Shown piece after piece: positions 13,483 through 17,444 of a stretch of DNA of 17,444 nucleotides. The stretch is from an uncultured Eubacteriales bacterium (GTDB taxonomy: Bacteria; Bacillota; Clostridia; Oscillospirales; UBA644), in NCBI GenBank assembly GCA_900547165.1, contig URFZ01000026.1, positions 1 to 17,444 of the forward strand, given 5' to 3'. Each line of letters opens with the position of its first letter. Within the stretch, counting starts at the first letter, position 1. A program made the translations under genes and the position numbers. Under the pieces are notes generated by a model that saw nothing but the letters and a program-made list of their open reading frames with translations, did not search any database and was not told where the DNA came from.

Positions 13483-14304
13483 TCAGCAGTTTAAGAACAC
13501 TGAAAGAGTTTCTTTTTCCGCCTTCGGGTGAAAAACCCTGTTCAAAAAGCCCGATATCACGTCCGAACAACGTTCAACGGCAAGGTCAATGTCTTTCGGG
13601 GTAACTATAAGCCCGCCGTTTTTTTCGTCAGACAGGTCAATTACTGTCGGAACGCCTATCGAAAATACGGGAATACCGAGCGTTTGCCTGTCAAGCGCGT
13701 TACGGTGATTTCCGACCCCCGACCCCGGACGAATGCCCGTGTTGCTCAACTGTATGTTTTTGCACAGCCTTGATTTTTCGCGGGCGGCAAGCGCGTCGAT
13801 GACCACAATCGCATCGGGGTGAACAGCACTTACAACGGCTTTTACAAGTTCCGAGGTCTCTATGCCCGTCTTTCCCAACACGTTCGGCGTTATCTGGCAG
13901 ACTTCTCCGAGACCGAGCGAATCGAACCCCTCATGACCTTTCAGATGGCGTGTGACCACAAGTTTTTCTGTTGTTTTAGGACCTATCGCATCTGCTGTAA
14001 GCGCGGGGTTGCCGAGCCCTACCACAAGTGTGGATTTTCTGTTTCCGAATATCTCTTCAAATTCTTCTTTCGCCGCGTTTACGGTGTTTTCCACGCTTGT
14101 ATCGTCGTAATCGTCTTTACCGAAAGATATCGTGACATACCGACCTTTTTCTTTTCCCGTTTTTTCTTCCGCGCTGTTCGATAAAATGTCCGTGACGCTG
14201 ACTTTTACTCCGTTTTTTTCGTATTCGTTTTGTCTTATTCCGCTTGTTTGGACAGAACCGCATTCTTTTGTGAGTTCCGCCGCCATATCCGTGCGTATCT
14301 GCAT
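13483..14304 (-). CDS. gpr: Germination protease GPR
   Basis: A 273-residue spore endopeptidase that degrades small acid-soluble proteins at germination. Aspartate-protease-like motifs are present: VVGLGNPALTADAIGP with Asp105 and AIVVIDALAAR with Asp170, a spacing one residue from the Asp127/Asp193 pair known in Bacillus megaterium. The N-terminus MQIRTDMAAE matches the region around the self-cleavage site, so the propeptide seems very short compared with Bacillus. ATG 14304 has GAGG eight bases upstream; a start at 14313 would overlap that site. First gene of gpr-spoIIP; the position next to rpsT follows the Bacillus order except for the intervening PfoR-like gene. Confidence 0.95.
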   Translation of the reverse strand: MQIRTDMAAELTKECGSVQTSGIRQNEYEKNGVKVSVTDILSNSAEEKTGKEKGRYVTISFGKDDYDDTSVENTVNAAKEEFEEIFGNRKSTLVVGLGNPALTADAIGPKTTEKLVVTRHLKGHEGFDSLGLGEVCQITPNVLGKTGIETSELVKAVVSAVHPDAIVVIDALAAREKSRLCKNIQLSNTGIRPGSGVGNHRNALDRQTLGIPVFSIGVPTVIDLSDEKNGGLIVTPKDIDLAVERCSDVISGFLNRVFHPKAEKETLSVFLNC

Positions 14305-14321
14305 TAAAATCACCTCATAAC

Positions 14322-14352
14322 AAGTATTGGCAATTTTCTGTGATGTTTATAC
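14322..14352 (-). promoter_or_regulatory. Candidate forespore (SigF/SigG-type) promoter for gpr
   Basis: On the minus strand GTATA (14352-14348) and GCCAATACTT (14331-14322) are 16 bases apart. The second element agrees at nine of ten places with the SigF -10 pattern GGNRANAMTW as I recall it. Bacillus gpr is read by SigF and SigG. The transcript start would fall very near the ribosome binding site (14313-14316), which is a weakness. Confidence 0.3.
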
Positions 14353-14360
14353 CAAAACGG

Positions 14361-14389
14361 TTGCATTTTTTTGTGCGATATGTTATTAT
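14361..14389 (+). promoter_or_regulatory. Vegetative promoter for the PfoR-like gene
   Basis: TTGCAT (14361-14366), 17-base spacer, TATTAT (14384-14389) with an extended -10 TGT immediately upstream. Confidence 0.65.
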
Positions 14390-14413
14390 AAAAACAATAT
14401 TTATATTGTTTTT
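14390..14413. promoter_or_regulatory. 24-bp palindrome at the predicted transcription start, candidate operator
   Basis: AAAAACAATAT (14390-14400), spacer TT, ATATTGTTTTT (14403-14413): a perfect 11-bp inverted repeat starting one base after the -10 box. Size and place suit a dimeric repressor. Its right arm shares bases 14410-14413 with the next hairpin. Confidence 0.5.
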
Positions 14414-14427
14414 CCGCAAGCGGAAAA
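14410..14427 (+). other. Leader hairpin directly upstream of a ribosome binding site
   Basis: TTTTCCG (14410-14416), loop CAAG, CGGAAAA (14421-14427), ending three bases before the GGGGAGAG ribosome binding site at 14431. In RNA it competes with the palindrome at 14390-14413 for the same U run, so the leader may fold in two ways. Confidence 0.45.
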
Positions 14428-14443
14428 CAAGGGGAGAGATAGT

Positions 14444-15460
14444 ATGAAAAACTTTTTCAACAAGTATTTTATCAACCCCATGGCGGCGATGGCACAGGGA
14501 CTTTTTGCCTCGCTTCTGATAGGAACGATAATCAATACTCTGGGAACACTTACCGGTTGGAGCATACTTAACGACATCGGCGGTTTTGCTTCCGCAATGG
14601 CAGGCCCCGCAATGGCGGTCGCCATAGCATATTCCCTTAAATGTCAGCCGCTCGTTATATTCTCAATGGCTGCTGTCGGATATGCAGCAAACGTCAAAGG
14701 AGGAGCGGGCGGACCTCTTGCAGTTTTTGTTATCGCTCTCATAGCCGCAGTTCTCGCAAATCTACTTGCGGGAAAGACAAAGATAGATATAATTCTCACT
14801 CCCGCCGTTACGGTTCTTGTCGGCGGACTGCTTGCCATATTCATTGCGCCCCCGATAGGCAGCTTTGCGAATGAATTCGGCAAACTTATAATGTGGGCGA
14901 CTACACAGCACCCGTTTGTTATGGGTATCATCGTTTCCGTTATCGTGGGTATACTTCTTACGCTGCCCGTCAGCAGCGCGGCAATATGCGCTTCGATCGG
15001 TCTTACGGGACTTGCGGGCGGTGCTGCTGTTGCGGGCTGCTGTGCGCAGATGGTCGGCTTTGCGTGCGCAAGTTTCCGCGAAAACAAGGTAGGAGGACTT
15101 GTCGCGCAGGGACTCGGAACAAGTATGTTGCAGATAGGCAACATAATGAAAAATCCCCGTATATGGATAGCTCCGACGCTTGCCTCCGCGATAACAGGTC
15201 CCATTTCCACAATGGTTTTCAAAATGGAAATGAACGGCCCCGCGATTTCCTCGGGTATGGGCACCTGCGGTATGGTGGGACCTATCGGCGTATGGCAGGG
15301 TTGGGTCTCCACGGGCTATTCCGCAACATGGTTTGATTGGCTGGGACTTCTGCTTATATGCATAGTTCTTCCTGCTGTTCTGACCGTCTCGATAGACTTG
15401 GCAATGCGCAAACTCGGTTGGGTGAAAAACGGCGACCAAAAACTTGTAATAGCGAAATAG
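14444..15460 (+). CDS. PfoR-like PTS EIIC-type membrane protein
   Basis: A 338-residue, very hydrophobic protein with about nine or ten membrane segments, rich in Gly and Ala. The pattern (NPMAAMAQGLFASLLIGTII at the start, GPAMAVAIAYSLKCQPLV, GGAGGPLAVFVIALIAA, a C-terminal MGTCGMVGPIGVW loop) fits the PTS_EIIC_2 family that includes PfoR, a protein named for its effect on the perfringolysin gene in Clostridium perfringens. No EIIA or EIIB domain is attached or nearby, so sugar phosphorylation is not supported; the substrate is unknown. The ATG at 14444 has GGGGAGAG; upstream in-frame starts lie in the promoter region. It stands alone between gpr (opposite strand) and rpsT. No clear terminator follows, only an A/T-rich stretch. 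Confidence 0.85.
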   Translation: MKNFFNKYFINPMAAMAQGLFASLLIGTIINTLGTLTGWSILNDIGGFASAMAGPAMAVAIAYSLKCQPLVIFSMAAVGYAANVKGGAGGPLAVFVIALIAAVLANLLAGKTKIDIILTPAVTVLVGGLLAIFIAPPIGSFANEFGKLIMWATTQHPFVMGIIVSVIVGILLTLPVSSAAICASIGLTGLAGGAAVAGCCAQMVGFACASFRENKVGGLVAQGLGTSMLQIGNIMKNPRIWIAPTLASAITGPISTMVFKMEMNGPAISSGMGTCGMVGPIGVWQGWVSTGYSATWFDWLGLLLICIVLPAVLTVSIDLAMRKLGWVKNGDQKLVIAK

Positions 15461-15490
15461 TGAAAAAAAACGGAAATTTTATTTTTTGTA

Positions 15491-15519
15491 TTGCAATTTA
15501 AGCAATATTCTGATATAAT
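15491..15519 (+). promoter_or_regulatory. Vegetative promoter for rpsT
   Basis: TTGCAA (15491-15496), 17-base spacer, TATAAT (15514-15519) with an extended -10 TGA. A small inverted repeat TATTGC/GCAATA (15489-15507) overlaps the -35 element. Confidence 0.85.
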
Positions 15520-15558
15520 AAGTCAGTACGAAAGTGTTTTTTTCAGGAGGTGACATTC

Positions 15559-15804
15559 ATGCCTAACATTAAATCCGCAAAAAAGAGAGTTAAGGTTACC
15601 AACTCTAAAAATATGCAGAACAAGGTTTTCAAGTCTGCGATGAGAACGAATCTTAAAAAACTTAACGCCGGCATTGAGGCAAAGGACGCGGCTTCTCTCA
15701 ACGAAGCATACAAGATCATTGATAAAGCGGCTGCAAAGGGTATCATGCACAAGAATACCGCTGCCAACAAAAAAGCGAAGCTTGCCGCTCAGTTCAACGC
15801 GTAA
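15559..15804 (+). CDS. rpsT: 30S ribosomal protein S20
   Basis: An 81-residue basic protein binding 16S rRNA in the body of the small subunit. MPNIKSAKKRVKVTNSKNMQ is the standard S20 start, and the C-terminal IDKAAAKGIMHKNTAANKKA stretch is equally typical. The ATG at 15559 follows a near-perfect AGGAGGTGA (15546-15554); the GTG inside that element is not a start. Single-gene unit with its own promoter and a strong terminator. Confidence 0.98.
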   Translation: MPNIKSAKKRVKVTNSKNMQNKVFKSAMRTNLKKLNAGIEAKDAASLNEAYKIIDKAAAKGIMHKNTAANKKAKLAAQFNA

Positions 15805-15822
15805 TCAAGTCGAAAAGGTTAT

Positions 15823-15859
15823 CTGTCTCATGCTTTATCGCGTGAGACAGTCTTTTTTT
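15823..15859 (+). terminator. Intrinsic terminator of rpsT
   Basis: CTGTCTCATGC (15823-15833) pairs with GCGTGAGACAG (15840-15850) with one G-T pair, loop TTTATC, then TC and seven T. Confidence 0.92.
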
Positions 15860-15949
15860 GCAGGAAAAACGATAATTCAGGAAAAGATAATAGAAATACG
15901 AATGATATTCAATTCTCTCAAATAAACACATTTATGAGGAAGAAATATT

Positions 15950-16546
15950 ATGGCAAACACAAATAAAAACGGAAAAAGTTTTACCAAGAATCTGACGATG
16001 GTCGCTATTCTGACCGCAATCACGGTCGTTTTGCAGATAGTTGCTCTTGTTTCAAGACCGTTCCTTCCTTTTTCCATTACACTTTCGCTTTTCCCCATAG
16101 TTATAGGCGCGGCGCTGTGCGGACCCGTAACAAGTTCTTGGCTCGGCTTTGCATTCGGCGTTACCGTGCTTCTTTCCGGAGATGCTGCGGCGTTTTTGAC
16201 CGTTAATATTCCCGGAACCATCATAACCGTTCTTGCAAAGGGAACGCTTGCGGGACTTGCGGCGGGGCTTGTATATAAACTCGCATCAAAAGTCAACGGC
16301 TATTTCGGTGTTTTCTGCTCTGCCATTGTTGCTCCCATTGTAAACACAGGTGTATTTCTGCTCGGTTGCAAACTGTTCTTTATGGACACTATCACATCTT
16401 GGGCGGAAGCGGCAGGCAGTCCCAATGTAGGTTCTTATATCATTTTGTCTTTTGTCGGTATCAATTTCCTGATTGAACTCGGCGTCAATATGGTTTGCAG
16501 CCCCATTATACTGCGTCTTATAAATATTCGTAAAAAGGAAGGCTGA
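15950..16546 (+). CDS. ECF transporter S component, probably for pantothenate
   Basis: A 198-residue membrane protein with six hydrophobic segments starting near residues 15, 39, 62, 85, 119 and 157. It has the compact shape of ECF substrate-binding subunits, with an NxxMVAILTAIT first helix that contacts the shared EcfT module and an SxTLSLFPIVIGAALCGP loop. S components bind a vitamin and use a shared EcfA-EcfA'-T motor, whose genes are not in the window. The substrate is inferred from the neighbour: a pantothenate kinase gene starts five bases after its stop, so pantothenate (or a pantetheine-like precursor) is the likely cargo. GAGGAAG precedes the start. I see no convincing promoter between the rpsT terminator and this gene. 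Confidence 0.85.
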   Translation: MANTNKNGKSFTKNLTMVAILTAITVVLQIVALVSRPFLPFSITLSLFPIVIGAALCGPVTSSWLGFAFGVTVLLSGDAAAFLTVNIPGTIITVLAKGTLAGLAAGLVYKLASKVNGYFGVFCSAIVAPIVNTGVFLLGCKLFFMDTITSWAEAAGSPNVGSYIILSFVGINFLIELGVNMVCSPIILRLINIRKKEG

Positions 16547-16551
16547 TTCTG

Positions 16552-17364
16552 ATGAACGTAATCGGCATAGATGTCGGCGGAAGCACCACAAAAATCGTTT
16601 GCGTCAGCAACGGTAAAATGCTTGCTCCCATGCAGGTAAAAGCGACCGACCCGCTGACTTCGGTTTACGGCGCTTTCGGCAAGTATCTGAGCGAAGAGGG
16701 ATTGACGCTTGAAGATATAGATAAGATAAAGGTCACCGGCGTCGGCTCAACGTATATTCGTGAAGGACTTTACGGTATACCCACCGATAAAGTCAACGAG
16801 TTCACGTCCATAGGTCTCGGAGGACTTGCCATGTCGGGGCTTGACCATGCCATAATCGTAAGTATGGGAACGGGCACTGCGTTTGTCGAAGCGGGCAACG
16901 GCGTTAACCGCCACATGGGCGGTACGGGCGTCGGCGGCGGTACTTTGCTCGGTCTCGGCTCAAAACTTCTTGATGTTCGTAATTATGAAAGCATTGTGGA
17001 AATGGCGCTGAAAGGGGACCTTGACAAAGTTGACCTCTATGTCGGCGAACTTTCGAAGACGGAAGACGGATATATGCCGTCAAAAGTCACAGCCGCCAAT
17101 TTCGGAAAGGTTACTGATTTCTCCACAAAAGAAGATATCGCGGCGGGACTTGTGAACATGGTTTTTCAGACCGTGGGTATGATGAGTGTATTTGCGGCGC
17201 AGACCGTCGGACTTAAAGATATAGTCCTTATAGGAAATCTTTCAAAATTCCCGAATATAAGGGAACTGTGCAAACAAGTGGAAGACCTTCACGACGTACA
17301 TTTTCATGTTCCCGAGTTTTCGGAGTACGCGACGGCTTACGGTGCGGCTTTGAGCAACCGCTGA
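16552..17364 (+). CDS. coaW: Type II pantothenate kinase
   Basis: A 270-residue ASKHA-fold kinase phosphorylating pantothenate, the first step of CoA synthesis. Motifs follow Staphylococcus CoaW: GIDVGGSTTKIV (phosphate-1 loop), VNEFTSIGLGG with Glu83 where the catalytic Glu lies, SMGTGTAF (104-111), HMGGTGVGGGTLLGLG (121-136), and KVTAANFGKV. Length fits the bacterial type II enzyme, which is not inhibited by CoA in Staphylococcus. AAGGAAGG overlaps the end of the S-component gene, giving a tight two-gene operon that takes up the vitamin and traps it by phosphorylation. A different ASKHA kinase cannot be fully excluded but the motif match is strong. Confidence 0.92.
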   Translation: MNVIGIDVGGSTTKIVCVSNGKMLAPMQVKATDPLTSVYGAFGKYLSEEGLTLEDIDKIKVTGVGSTYIREGLYGIPTDKVNEFTSIGLGGLAMSGLDHAIIVSMGTGTAFVEAGNGVNRHMGGTGVGGGTLLGLGSKLLDVRNYESIVEMALKGDLDKVDLYVGELSKTEDGYMPSKVTAANFGKVTDFSTKEDIAAGLVNMVFQTVGMMSVFAAQTVGLKDIVLIGNLSKFPNIRELCKQVEDLHDVHFHVPEFSEYATAYGAALSNR

Positions 17365-17398
17365 GTTGCTTTTGAATTAAAAACAGAATAATAAATAT

Positions 17399-17422
17399 CC
17401 ACCCGCATAGCGGGTGGTTTTT
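17399..17422 (+). terminator. Intrinsic terminator of the coaW operon
   Basis: CCACCCGC (17399-17406), loop ATA, GCGGGTGG (17410-17417), then five T. A second small hairpin GGGCAAAGCCC (17430-17440) follows directly at the window edge. Confidence 0.85.
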
Positions 17423-17444
17423 CCTTTTCGGGCAAAGCCCTAAC

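Noticed and set aside
14644..15439. Long minus-strand frames opposite the PfoR-like gene
   Set aside because: Pro/Ala/Thr-rich mirror of a Gly/Ala-rich membrane protein; two overlapping frames both open, as expected from base composition.
1..17444. CRISPR arrays, tRNA or rRNA genes, riboswitches, prophage or intact transposase genes
   Set aside because: Looked for; no repeat-spacer pattern, cloverleaf, T-box or transposase motif was seen by eye.

Overview
The window reads as chromosomal DNA of an endospore-forming Firmicute of the class Clostridia, probably an uncultured gut-type lineage. The evidence is a set of sporulation genes (spoIIP, gpr, yabP, yabQ, a SpoIID-type protein, a SpoVB-like flippase), strong AGGAGG-type ribosome binding sites, vegetative promoters close to TTGACA-N17-TATAAT, and Firmicute-style gene order. 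I assign no genus.

Layout. Positions 1-301 (minus) hold the start of an acetyltransferase-like gene behind a decayed gene with no start codon. A DUF1015 gene (303-1586, minus) diverges from mtnN (1868-2566), which is coupled to a SpoVB/MurJ-type flippase (2568-4142). A housekeeping/sporulation cluster follows: hup with its own promoter and terminator, then rqcP, yabP, yabQ, divIC and yabR (4597-6243). This resembles the Bacillus yabM-yabN-yabO-yabP-yabQ-divIC-yabR order, with HU in the place of the MazG gene yabN. Next is a two-gene unit: a protein with a prealbumin-like domain (6388-7182) and a SpoIID-type domain fused to three peptidoglycan-binding repeats (7197-8549).

From about 8.76 to 9.86 kb, two near-identical terminator-promoter cassettes about 1002 bp apart bracket an AT-rich segment. 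It carries a 67-aa unknown ORF and a divergent peptidyl-tRNA hydrolase, neither with a visible Shine-Dalgarno. The second cassette drives a DUF308 membrane protein, endonuclease IV (nfo) and a class B sortase (9889-12139). Convergent to these is the minus-strand gpr-spoIIP operon (12375-14304). A PfoR/EIIC-like membrane protein (14444-15460), with a 24-bp palindrome at its predicted transcription start, separates gpr from rpsT (15559-15804). The window ends with an ECF transporter S component and a type II pantothenate kinase (15950-17364), probably a pantothenate uptake and CoA synthesis pair, and a terminator.

The window is mostly conserved core genome. I see no clear new multi-gene system, CRISPR array, tRNA, rRNA or intact insertion sequence. 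The points most worth a second look are the duplicated promoter cassette around the odd Pth, the palindrome and overlapping hairpin before the PfoR-like gene, the nested IS-end-like palindrome after yabR, and the leaderless SpoIID/prealbumin pair.
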